From Oscheius dolichura (lineage: Eukaryota > Nematoda > Chromadorea > Rhabditida > Rhabditidae): a DNA stretch of 64,000 nt. Position 1 is the first letter of the stretch; each line of letters opens with the position of its first letter. This document shows, one piece after another, positions 1-10,736 of the stretch. The notes under the pieces are model-generated. The model searched no databases. It saw nothing but the letters and a program-made list of their open reading frames with translations, and had not been told where the DNA came from. Location of the stretch: assembly GCA_932521035.1 (NCBI GenBank), contig OW051495.1, positions 2,046,001 to 2,110,000 of the forward strand, given 5' to 3'. Made by a program: the position numbers and the translations under genes.

Positions 1-1830
1 ACTTTATTGCTGTCGATTTCTTATAAAGGTTAGCTAAAACCATAATAGAAAACAGTATTTCTTGTTTTTTTTTCTCTATAAACCGTGATTTGACCACATT
101 TCTCAAAAGATAGTCTTGGGGGACTTGCCAAGCTGTGCAGAGAATACTTTTCGAAACAAAAGATAACTATGATATTACTGGGAACTCGACGTTCACACTC
201 CTTATAAGGTTCAGTTGAAAAAAAAAACAAAAAGGAAACTGCAGTTTTCTGTTGAATTTTTTAACCATCTTCTCCAGAGGAAAAAAAAGGATTAGCTGAA
301 GGAAAAAATGCTTTATTCTTTCCGTAGGAACCTAGTCTTTCTAATTGATACGTTTCTTTTTTTTTTAAATAAATGAAATTCTACAGTCTTTCTGAAGGCA
401 AAGAGGGGAAATGTAACCGTAAATAGACACCGCCAGAACAACAAGGAGAGAGGGGAGATACCGGCCTACAGCGAAACGGACTATCACAAGCGGTGGACAA
501 GAACGGAAAGAAGGGAGGACACAAAGACTTGTCAGAGAGTGGGAAATACTCGTGAGGAAAACGGATACAGGACGGGGAGGAGAGCGGGTTAGAAGGTCGT
601 CGGCACGTGGCCATTCCCATTGGCCACCGGGGTGTGCCCGTTGTGGAGACTGTGGCGGCCATTCCTCTCGAGTTCTTTTACCGGCGACCTGAATTATTGT
701 GTTTTACTGGTGCTACTTATATACAAGTTGTTTATCTTTCATGTTTAGTAAGATGCAGGTCTTGGAGGAAAAAATACTGATAGCAAATCATTTTCAAATC
801 GTTATTTTGCGCCGCAAATTGTTGTAGAGAAGCTTTTGTACTACAAATTCAAAAGAATGAGCTGCAAACAACGAGAAAAGTAGAAATTTACACTAATTTT
901 TGGGGAATTTTCTAACTGATTCCACAATTTCTTTAGGTTATGATAATTCCTTTTAATGAAACGAAGCTATAAGGTTTATTGCATAGATTTGATTTGAATG
1001 TTTGGCCCCATAAATATTACAATTTTGTAAAACATCTAGTACCAAGAAATAATTTTGTTTTGGAAAAGCTTTTCAGTGCTGCAACAACTTTTAGGAGCCA
1101 CGTGTTCGCCCTAATTAATTGTTTCCGGGGAGAAATTTGGTGTACGATAGAAACAAGAGTTTTGAACTTGAACGGGGCTTGAACAGGAACTAAAATGAGC
1201 TTCCCGGGAAGGAAGGAACACCTGTACCGTCCAAATCCCCTTTTTGGAGCTAATTGAGAGAGATGCATATAGCACTAGTGGGTACAGGGATCAATTAGAT
1301 AGCAAAAAATGAATATGTGCTCATATCGAATGTATTTTCAACTAAAAATTTGTTTTAAATTCTATATAAAGTAGCTGAAAATTTGAAGGAGACAGTGTAT
1401 TCTTATCCCATCCAAAAAAGAGCATTGCTACCTTCATAAAACTACCTTTTTAAAGAAAATTCACCTTATTTTTGATCAAAAAACAATTACACCGTAATGC
1501 CTGAACAACTAGACCAATTGAATCTATTTTCAAAGGGAAAATTGTTTTAAATTTTATATAAAACAATTCCAGTTGTGATGGGAACAATGGTCCGTACATA
1601 ATAATAGCAAAAACTATTGTAAGAGGAAAAATCCTCCTTTTTTTCAGGTCAAAAAACTGTGACCTACCTCCTGGGAGAGGGTGATCCTCTGGCCGATCGG
1701 TTGTCCACATACTGTACATATTTCCGTGCCCGTGACAACAAATAAGCACTCAATGAGAAGGCCATTAGTGATCGAGCCCACGTTGGTGTTCTAAAGGAGA
1801 TTCATTCGTTTCTTTTCCTCCCTGGGAGAC
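1..1830. other. no gene recognised (left edge)
   Basis: I see no convincing exon chain here. Around 400-660 the + strand is purine-rich, with a CACGTG box and a CCAAT motif near 605-640. That could be a promoter or CpG-poor upstream region, but no transcript start can be set. The short open frames look like chance. Confidence 0.4.
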
Positions 1831-2398
1831 TCACTTATTCGGGATGAGGGCCTTTATCAGGACAGCTCCTAATAAACTTCCGAAATTAAAAAGCGTCGAG
1901 GCCAGAACACTGAAAAGGGAAAATGGGAAAAATAAACGAGATTTTCTACCTGAACTCGACCCGATCCCAATAATTCAACCGGTGTAGATGGTGACGGAAG
2001 TAGATGTAGAAGCCAATTCCCAAATTCGCATTAAATAGCATCGTATTGCTCACTGCCAGATCGCCCACGGGGAACAGTCTGTAAATTGGCAATTTCGGCG
2101 AATATCCTTCTATCACATTTTATTTTCCTAAAATGTTATAAGGCCTGAATAAAACCAGGAAAATAATCGTGTTATTATTTTTTTTTTCATATGCATGGTT
2201 ACAAAACAGATTTTTCAAAATATTCTTCTAAAAAAGTGACGAACACACTGACCTCGAGATAATAGTCGGATTAAAGATGTGAACAGCAAACATCGTATGT
2301 GAGATAGCTCCACTGGCAGGCAAATAGTGAGCAAGGAACGTTCGTGAGTTAAACGGAGGAAAATAACGGCTCCAGTCCACCCGGGACAGAACTCCCAT
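1831..2398 (-). CDS. small conserved-looking membrane protein, three exons
   Basis: Exons at 2253-2398, 1950-2078 and 1831-1909 join in phase to a 117-residue protein. Introns are bounded by GTCAG...TTACAG and GTAGA...TTTCAG. The reading starts MGVLSRVDWSRYF and ends ALIPNK. Hydrophobic segments lie around residues 30-45, 58-75 and 92-112, so it is probably a small multi-pass membrane protein. A conserved-looking central block reads LFPVGDLAVSNTMLFNANLG. I do not recognise the family and assign no function. The ATG at 2398 is chosen because it is the first in the open exon; an upstream exon around 2490-2530 cannot be joined in phase, so the N-terminus is uncertain. The exon chain itself is well supported by matching phases. 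Confidence 0.7.
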
Positions 2399-5098
2399 CG
2401 TTTCGCGAACGAGGTCGAGGCCTGAAAGGGGAAGTACTGTTTTTAGCGAAGATTTTGGAGAGAGAAAGAGTCGAAGAAGTGAAAATTTACAAAGATTCGA
2501 TGCCGGATGTTCGGGGGAGCATGCTAAAGGATCAGAAAAATATATAGCCTATCAATAAAACACGAACAACAGCACTTACAGCCACTGATCAACAAACAAC
2601 GGATTATTCTTCTTTTAGAATCAAAGGACACTGAAAAACAATAAAAAAGGCAGACAAAAATACTCAAATATGGATTTTCAGAATGCTGTCGGGCAGTGGC
2701 AACGAAGCAAGGGAAATTCTCTCAAATAACAACTTCTCGTAAAGGAATCGCATGTTTTATGATGGATATGAATAATATTTGAAAAAAGTGCTGACAATAG
2801 CGACTTCATGTTTATAAATATTAACGGATAACGGGAGTAAACCGTGTTTTGGAGGGTAGCAGATAATGTAAACAGCCGATCGAAACTCTCGAAATGACGC
2901 GAAATAAAAGAGATTCCGTTTTCGGAAAATGGGAAGTAGGCGTTACCAGTTCTCTCCTACCAAAGATTTCCCAAAACTGAAGATCATAAACAAGTTTTTT
3001 TGCCAGTCGCCCTCTCTCCATTTGCCCTATAAATCTTCCAGAAACTTTACACTTGTTTGCCGGAGAGATAAGAATGAGGGAAAAAGAGAAGCGGAAGATG
3101 TTTAGAGACACCCCCGTCACCACGGGAGAAGACGGCGTTCTGCCGGGGCTGATAACCCGGCGCGGGTCATAAATTCCCGGGCTCATTCGTCTTCTTCTGC
3201 TTCTCATTATCCTCCCGCTGAGCTAGGAAAATTTGTTGGCGTTTTGCAGCTGATGGGAAGAGGAGAAGGAGGAGAAAGAGAAAGATCGCAATAAACAACA
3301 AAAGACAAGGGGAAGAGAGACGGCAGGGGGCAGGGAAATCAATATGGGGACACACACGCGACGGAGAGAATAACCATCGGAGACTCTGAGATCTCTCCGG
3401 GCGATTGATGGTAAACAAGGCAGAGATAGAGAGGGGAGGACAGAAAAGGACGAAAAGGCTCATTTGGAAAAGGAATGGGCAAATAGAGAGACAGGGAAGG
3501 GGTGAAATGGAGACGGAAAGGGAGCAAAAGGGCAGAGGATTTAGAATTCGAGCAGAAATTTAAGAAGGTAAAAAATATAAAAGGTTTTACTGCAGCTATA
3601 AATTCTATCAATTGTTGTGCTTTCTTTAGTATTTGGACAATCTTTGGTTATGCTTAAATCTAACAAAAAATACAATTTTGGAATGTACCCATTGAGGAAC
3701 AAGTAAGATTCGTTTTTTGGGAGGTTGAACCGATGAATAAATAACGGAGAAAGAGTAAAAAAAACATAGAAAAGGTAAGAAAATGGGAGCTGCGTGGGAT
3801 AAAGCTGGAAAATGGAAAATAAAGCAATCGGGCTTCCAATAACTGAAATGCGGCATGAAATATAAAATGTTTTACTGGAACAATAAAGATTCGATAACTA
3901 ATTCTAGTTACTACTGCAATTTCTTCTATTTGTGACAATTCCCACCTGTTCAAATGTTATTTCTTGCCAAATCAAGTAAAATCTAGCAAAATTGTCAAAA
4001 ATTCATCGAGTGAGGAAATTTTGATCATTGAAAAGTGTAAAAAGACAAGAAAGAATGACGAGAAGCTAAAAAGACAGGTGTTAACGAGGAGACAGCTAAA
4101 AATATCCGCCATTCCATGCGCTGTGACATTCGTCCATGTTTACTTCCGGGGTTTTAAACCGGCGCCTATTTTTCTTACTTTTTAGCAGGAAGAGTCTGTA
4201 TATTTGAGAAAGAGCGCGGAACAAGGAGTTGGATAAAAAGAAAGCAAGGAAAAGTGCGTTCGACCGACTGTTTGCATGACGCAAATTGATAAGAACTTTG
4301 TACTGGGAGGGGACGAGATGGCAGCAGGCCAAGGACATCAGTCAATAGCAGCTGAGTGTGACAAAAACGACAAAGAAAACATAAAGGGTTCAGAAATCCT
4401 ATTTACTGCGAGGGGATACCGGAGGTTTCATTGTTTTCCGGCTAGAATTTCCCCTTGACAGTTCTGAAACAAGAAAGGATTACAGCTAATTATTACGCTT
4501 CCTCATAAAGGCTACTCGAAACAATAATAAGAGAACACTTGCTCCCCTCTTCATATTCCAAACGGATTCAAATGGCAGACACCCAATTCTTTTTGAGGTT
4601 TGCCAAAACCAAAATATTCTACAGGAAGTCTCTCTTGTGGTAATCTCTAGTTCGCCTCAAATTGTGAGCAAGACTGTGTCCGATACAAGTCCGGCCTCCT
4701 GCACCCGTAAAGCCTCGGCAGTAGGCTCATTTTTTATTCAAAATCGTTATAGAACGGTGCCGCCTTTACTTGTCCCTGTCTTGCCGAGACTTTATGGGTG
4801 CAGTGGACCTACCGTTATACCGAGCCCAAAAATCGTTTAATAAGAAGGAAAGTAGAGGGTACGGTGTGCGCTAGAATCCATTTCCAACGGATATTTCTCG
4901 GCTAAAAATTGGGGCACGTCTCCGTTGCAGGGCCGAAACGGTCGTATACAGTAAGCTCAGGTTGATTAGGGCAAAAATTAGAGAATAGCGCCAGAATCTC
5001 AGAAGACTCCCCCTGGAAACCGATAATTATGTTCAGGCTAGACTACAGCGTTGTTCATGTTTTTCAACGGTTTTATTATTCACTCAAAACAGCTTTTT
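2399..5098. other. intergenic, purine-rich, no gene seen
   Basis: This is a long stretch with G/A-rich + strand sequence (3080-3560). A GC-rich patch with a TATA-like CATAAAT near 3130-3180 could be the promoter of the downstream minus-strand gene. Apart from the MITE at 4.7 kb I see no exon chain or RNA gene. Confidence 0.4.
4666..4829. mobile_element. MITE, GCACCCG-TIR family, copy 1
   Basis: An imperfect inverted repeat: GCACCCGTAAAGCCTCGGCA at 4701-4720 faces TTGCCGAGACTTTATGGGTG at 4781-4800. Weaker arms extend outward towards 4666 and 4829. The same arms recur near 8.4, 13.0, 22.3, 23.2 and 43.7 kb. There is no coding capacity, so this is a short non-autonomous DNA element. Confidence 0.75.
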
Positions 5099-6315
5099 TT
5101 AGGATTTACAAACATATTCCGAGGTGGCTGTACAGGCTGCCGTATTCCATTGCCTCGTGGGATCGAAGGCGTCGCTACGGTACTGAAATTATGATTTTAT
5201 TCGAACGCTTTCATAAAACGACAAACCATTCCGCATTTGGTGGCATCTACCGGCTCTCCCGTATTCCACTTAGTGAAATCTAGCTGAAAGACAGGAAATA
5301 AAACCCAAAATAAGAATATTTTCCCTTACCGGTGTTCCATCCGACCAGACATAGCCTCCGCCGACATTGTGAACTCCTGTCCAGAAAAGGTCTGGTGACA
5401 GTGCTGAACAGATTTCTAATTTACTGTTTCGGAACGTTTATTAAAGGAAAACAGAGTGTTCCTGGTTGTATCTAGCAATCTTTCGTAATCCAAATAAGAA
5501 CAACAAAATCAATATTTTGAATTCTCACCGGCGACAAAATCCTGTTCAGCTTGACTGTGAATCGACACCAAGTGGGCTCCTTGTGCCACGCAGTCGTCTT
5601 CAGCTGCCTGCCACGTGACTTGGGTAGCCACGAAAATGTAACAATTCTGCATGAATTTTGTCCAGGCCATAGGGCAAACTGAAAGGTACTGTAAACCCCG
5701 GCAAGGGACAAAAATCATGGAGGTAAAGGTTTTATTTGAATTTTACAATCTTTTTCCAAAAAATAGATCACCGTACAGTAATCTCTCTGAGATCTTTTGG
5801 CCAGACGGCATAGTAAGGTGGCGCCATGGGAAGCCCCACGGAAAACGCAGACTTTTTTTTGTCAAAAGGTTCCAAAGCGACAAATGTACGGCAACCCTAT
5901 ATTTTTTTGGAAAAGAAACTATGAATCAACTCTGTTCAATTGGATAACCTTGGGCATTGCTCGGACTCGAAATCGCATTTTGATTGAATTGATAGTTATA
6001 TTTTGTTAGGGAAGCGGAAAAGATTGCCGAGTTGCTTGACTTTTTCCTTATTCAAATTTTCCGAGTCCTACCTCTATCGGTAGTAGTTGTGGTTGTTGTA
6101 ACTGTCGTAGTTGTTGTGGTTGGCTGTTCAGTGGTTGTCGTTGTCTCCTCCGCCGTCGTAGCCACCGGCGTGGTGGTTAGGACAACCTCGTCAAAATCTG
6201 GTGTAAATGTGCGGATGCAGCCTTCCGCCGGCCCAAAAATTAATAAAACCAGTATAAATCGCCTAAATATGTATTGTATAGAGGTTGGAAAGATAGGAAA
6301 AGAGTGAACTCACAT
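5099..6315 (-). CDS. secreted C-type lectin with Thr-rich linker
   Basis: Six exons (6314-6315, 6072-6262, 5529-5678, 5330-5403, 5227-5283, 5099-5182) give 185 residues. The ATG is split by an intron: AT at 6314-6315, G at 6262. The protein opens with a signal peptide (MRFILVLLIFGPAEG). A Thr-rich mucin-like linker follows, about residues 30-62, then one C-type lectin domain to the end. Lectin hallmarks are the opening CPMAW, NCYIFVA, the helix WQAAEDDCVAQGAHLVSIHS, the LFWTGVHN block, WSDGTP, a WNTGEP segment (in place of the canonical QPD/EPN) and the closing C...YVCKS. Nematode proteins of this build are secreted, and many respond to infection; that role is inference here. All intron phases agree. 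Confidence 0.85.
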
Positions 6316-6619
6316 CTGGGAAGATCCTTGTTTAAGTTCGGCAAAAATCCGCTAAGAAACGGGCAAATGATAGCCATTCTCGGCGGTAGAGGGGCGATAA
6401 CGAGTCCCAGAGATCCCGTGGAGCGACACGGGCGCCTTTCTTTATGCGGATGGCATTTGATTACGTCATGCTTTGATATTTCAAGACGAGAAATTCTCAA
6501 ACTAGAGATGTGCCCCGTGGCTGGTATTCAAGAAGTATAGAAAGTAACAAGTAGCGCGGAAAAATAGTTCTTCTGGAATACCCAAAAACAATTATTAACA
6601 AGAGAACCTTGTAGATCCA

Positions 6620-6990
6620 ACAAGGTGGTCAATTGACACGAGACATATACCAAAGAGCGTCGAAAATTATATCGTTTGATGCTATTACTAGCTGCTATGT
6701 CAATGGCCACCGGGTAGCCTACGCGAAAGACTTCGCCTACCTCGGAACTCGAATTTCCTTCGACATGAACGACTTACTCGAGCTCACCAAGAGGATCCAA
6801 CCCGGTTGGCACTCTTTCAACCGCTTCTACTGACTTGTGATGACCAACAAGAATATCCCCATTCAGCTGAAAAGACAAGAAGATTAGGACGCTGGAGGAA
6901 ATATTGATGGACAAGGAGGATCGTCGAATGGAGTCTGTGGACGAGAAGGAGACCGCAAGGACGTCCTCTCATAAAACGTGTACCATCCCA
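6620..6990 (+). pseudogene. LINE reverse-transcriptase relic
   Basis: The + strand reads YVNGHRVAYAKDFAYLGTRI, then a Ri.pGWhsFNRFY segment, a stop at 6831, and further similarity (TNKNIPIQLKRQ) before more stops. This matches the region just after the polymerase domain of non-LTR retrotransposons, where a v.fkYLG motif is followed by R(I)..gw..f.k. Only about 120 codons remain, with in-frame stops and no flanking element structure. It is a dead 5'-truncated or internal fragment. The exact clade cannot be set from this piece. Confidence 0.6.
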
Positions 6991-7134
6991 TAAAAGGTGT
7001 TCTCTCTCATAAAAACTGTACCGTCTTATTACGGGTTTTTTACGGTAACGCTCTATTGAGTAGCATAACAAGTAGAAGACAGTCTGAAACTGGCTGAAAT
7101 ATTCTTTAAAAACGGTCTATAAATAATATCTGCC

Positions 7135-7870
7135 CATCACAGCTCGCCGCCTTGGACAGTTTAAAGGGACCGTCTCATACGCTCCAATCGTGTAACGCAG
7201 AATGGGGCGCGCTTATTATTTTTTGCATTCATATACCACTTTCTAGGCATTTTTACTGTTTTTAAATCATTTATCCGTTTTTGGCGGCCCCAAATTACTA
7301 TACAACAGTCGAGAAAGTACATAAAAATGGCTAAATAGAAAAGAAAGAAGCAATTTCAATAGAATACCGTTGATATGCACAAAATTCGTTTTTCGCCGAG
7401 TTATGTTTGCGTTCATATATCAAATTGATTCTTATAATTTGCTTAATTTATTGCAATAAAAATCAGCAGAAAAAAGCAAGAAAAGTCATAGTAAAAAACA
7501 AATTCACTAATTAGGGGGTACTGTACCAATTCGCAATGGCGCGTGTGTTACGGTCCCTTTAAAGGTCTGCATGTCTGCACGCTCCAATACTAACTTTGTT
7601 ATTATACATTTTTATGGATTTCTGATGGTTTATTTAGCTTTACCGACCCCGAATTACTATAGAACAAAGGAGAAAAGAGTCAAATGCCCAAAATAGAGGA
7701 GCAATGAATAATGAGCTGATTTTGTTATTTTGAAAAAAATCCACTTTTAGACTTCAAAAAGGTTTTCTGGAGAGTTTCTCATAATTCTTGGTATCAAAAT
7801 GTTCCTCTCTCTGAGCTCCGTCGTTTGCAGTAAAAATTAGATCGATCCTATGTCAGGATTCTGAGAAAAA
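7135..7870 (-). repeat. copy of the ~700-bp repeat also at 44.7-45.4 kb
   Basis: Read on the minus strand, 7563-7850 aligns with 45,080-45,360: shared blocks include TAGTATTGG, ATAGTAATTCGG, GTCGGTAAA and the ATTTTTACTGCAAACG segment. The end ACAGCTCGCCGCCTTGGACA at 7139-7158 aligns with 45,371-45,390. The copy is split by the TTAA MITE. There is no coding capacity. Confidence 0.65.
7165..7558. mobile_element. TTAA-flanked MITE (piggyBac-like)
   Basis: Inverted ends AGGGACCGT... and ...ACGGTCCCT are flanked on both sides by TTAA (7161-7164 and 7559-7562). The 394-bp interior is non-coding. The element interrupts an older repeat. The uninterrupted counterpart at about 45.35-45.39 kb has a single TTTAAA at the same place, which acts as an empty-site control for the insertion. 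Confidence 0.75.
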
Positions 7871-8007
7871 TATCTGTAAAGAAGAACGAATACCGCCCGC
7901 CAAACGAAAACTTCAAAATTTGTTCTACAATTTTCAATATTGACCTAGCGGTCACACTTTGAGTAGTTTGGCTCTTTATTGTATTACTCTATCCCGCCCT
8001 CTCTCTT

Positions 8008-10111
8008 CTACAGTGCTTGATATTCCGTCGGGGCTTCTTTAACCGGCGGAAAAGCGAACAATAACATGGTAGTGAGAATATTGGCAACAGTGAAAAGGGC
8101 AAAAATTATGCCGGAAATTATTCGAACCGTCTTTTTTCCTGGTCTGAAAGGGTCAATTTGGACTGTATTTTGGTAGAAATTGACTTGAAACTGAAACGAT
8201 CCAGCACGCCGAGGATCATAGGGACGATCATTCCTATACAGCAGAAGATCATCTCCACAATCACCCATTTTCCTATAAAGTTTACTGTTTTTACAGAAAA
8301 TGATGAAGACGAGACAGTCTAGAACAGAGGGAAATACGAGTATACGACTCGATACTCCAATTTCCCCCCGTAAAGTCTCGGCAAGACCAACAGTAACAGT
8401 TTTGAATAAAGATGTTCTTCTTGCTGAGACTATACGGGTGCAAGGTGTCGGACTATCGGGCACCAAGCCCGAGTATACCAGGCGGTAGGCGGTCATGGTC
8501 AAAGAATCTCACCCATGAGAGGTAGTTCGGGAGTTCGAGGCAGTTCCCCTACGATGACACTCAACATGAAAGTCAGGCTGATGAGCCCGGCAATTCCCAA
8601 GTTGATCTGAAATATATAGTACCCACTCAGATGTCGTAATGAAGGTTAGTGGAACAGGCTACTTTAATAGACATTCTGAAACATTTGACCCACCCTCTCG
8701 CCGACATTCATATCCAGTGGCAATAGCATGGCCGAGATGCACGTTGCTGTCACTACGAAAGTGGGCAAAATGACGAAATAAATATAGAATTGGGGATTTC
8801 GTTTCAGATGGAACATTATCTCGGCAAGGGAATAGTTCCGGCCGAATTGGGTGAAGTACGACTCGAAGGTCGAAACATCTAACAGCTGCCACTCGGGAAT
8901 GCCCTGGAAAGGGAGCGATACAAATCAGAAATGTGTTGATTTTCTATAAAAGCGTACCATTTTGCTGAATACGGTATTCGTTGTCTTTATGATGAGTTGA
9001 TCCATCGTCGCCAATCCCGGGGAAAAACCAAGATTGCACCACTGTTCATCAAATGGGAAGGCCGCTGAAAAATGAAGACTATACGGTTTTATTGAGGATT
9101 CTTATATCTCTTTAGAAAGACTGCCAGAAAGTGCTGCTTTTCAACAAATATCAATAAGAACAGAAAATAGCCATAGCTATGATATTTTTGGTTTTAGCCA
9201 ATATTCAAAAAGAATAAAAGCGGAAACTTGTACTTCCTGCGTCTTATAATAAAATGCCCCCTCACCGACGTCCACAACACAGATAGTCTCAATTTGTGAG
9301 TACCAAAGAAGGGAAACATGGCCATCTGCTCGGATCTGGAAGAATTCCCCTCTACTCCTTCCTACAAATGAAAAAACCTCAACGGGAGTCTCATCCCGCT
9401 GCCGGTGTTGTTCTTTGTTGTCCAGGCAGTTGAACAGCTCGACTGGGGGCTGCCAAACCGAATTTGGAGGTAGTTGAATAGCGTAAGTCCCATAGATACG
9501 GGGGTCAAATGTCAGGCGGAAGTCTCGCCACGTCTAAAACATTGTTTTCTTATTTTTGAACAAATGGGAAAGGATCCATTCATCGGTTACAATGAGATAG
9601 CCTTTCTTTTGAGTAGTTCTTGAAACAGGATGATTCTTAGAGACTTTTGACGGTGTATATAAAAATTAGTAGTTGATAGGAGAGCAGCGAAACGTAGGTA
9701 CAGCGTTTTGGAGATTTTTATGGAGAACTCAAAACATTTTACAGTACTCCCCATACATTCTTTCTTATGTAAGACAAACTGACCATATTCAACCGAGCAA
9801 TGTAGCTGACGACCTGTCGGTTCTCTTCCTAAAATATCCCGATTCTCTCCAATTTTCCCCACTTACAACTTTCAAAAGGGATACAAAAACCGAGGCCATG
9901 GTTACCGTAACCCGTTCTCCATAATCAAAAGGTGGATAGATCTTATTATAGACATCCGAATTATTGACAACTTCCTCGTAAAACAGTTCCGTGGCTCCTT
10001 TTCTCAAAACTGGAATATTCAATGTTTAAGGGGGACTACATTACCAGGTGGGAGATTCCAATTGTATTGAGATGTTACAGGTTGAAATAGCAAAAATAAG
10101 GCTAATATCAT
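8008..10111 (-). CDS. Cys-loop ligand-gated ion channel subunit
   Basis: Nine exons (10045-10111, 9867-10009, 9784-9828, 9266-9533, 8958-9064, 8694-8903, 8513-8606, 8185-8272, 8008-8143) join in phase to 385 residues. A signal peptide (MILALFLLFQPVTS) precedes the ligand-binding domain, which has the WRDFRL block and a perfect Cys-loop with 13 residues between cysteines (starting ICVVDV, ending DEQWC). Four membrane segments follow: FYIYFVILPTF (M1), INLGIAGLISLTFML (M2), WVIVEMIFCCIGMIV (M3) and a C-terminal M4. The M1-M2 link reads NVGER and lacks the Pro-Ala-Arg of anion channels, which suggests cation selectivity (inference). I see no adjacent Cys pair of an alpha subunit. The M3-M4 loop is very short. 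It belongs to the nicotinic/LGC-type superfamily; ligand unknown. Confidence 0.88.
8337..8472. mobile_element. MITE, GCACCCG-TIR family, copy 2
   Basis: CCGTAAAGTCTCGGCAAGA near 8369 faces TTGCTGAGACTATACGGGTG at 8421-8440. It sits inside the intron between the M2 and M3 exons of the channel gene, so insertion is tolerated. Confidence 0.7.
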
Positions 10112-10736
10112 GAAACGGGGTCAATGTGTAGGAGGGATCGGATAGTTTACACGGGGGGAGACGGTTTGACATGGTCTGAATAAATAGAAACACGCACTGG
10201 GATTATATAATACCAGAAATGACGCTGGAAGGGCAATAAAAGGATGAGGAACTTCATTAGAAAGCAATTATTCACTGTACTTTTTTATACAATCATATTG
10301 TACACAGGCAAGGCGCGGAAACGCGTAAGGTCAGGAGTTTTGTCACTGAAAGGTGTCAAGTTTAGTATTTATTTACGTATAAAAGTAAGCAGTAATACAC
10401 GGAATTCAATGTTCGTTCAAATACAAAAACTAAAATACGGATAAGTCAAATTTCTTCAAATGGTCCATCCATATTTATTAACCCTGATAGCCAATGAAAA
10501 GCATACATTATTCCATACGCGGAGACGGCCGCAACAGCAGAAAGACTTTCAGATAACTTTACTCTGACTATCCTCATAGTTCGACATCTTGCTCACTTCA
10601 GATTCATATTTATTAAAGGTTTCACAGGCAAAAACAAGCATAACAGAATGGGAACTAATAAGAAAGGACGGATAAATTAACAGGTTGGACTCTGTACATC
10701 CAACTACTCGTGGAAAATTGTGACAGATGAGAGTTA
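10112..10736. other. intergenic between two minus-strand genes
   Basis: No exon chain, RNA gene or repeat recognised. The stretch must hold the promoter of the channel gene and the 3' end of the CUB-like gene. Confidence 0.4.

Noticed and set aside
2821-3960. Several 75-130-codon minus-strand frames
   Set aside because: No splice structure, biased Ser/Phe/Leu composition from a purine-rich opposite strand, and no recognisable domain.
6032-6307. Val-rich + strand open frame
   Set aside because: It is the antisense of the Thr-rich linker exon of the C-type lectin; the minus-strand reading has a signal peptide, lectin domain and splice sites.
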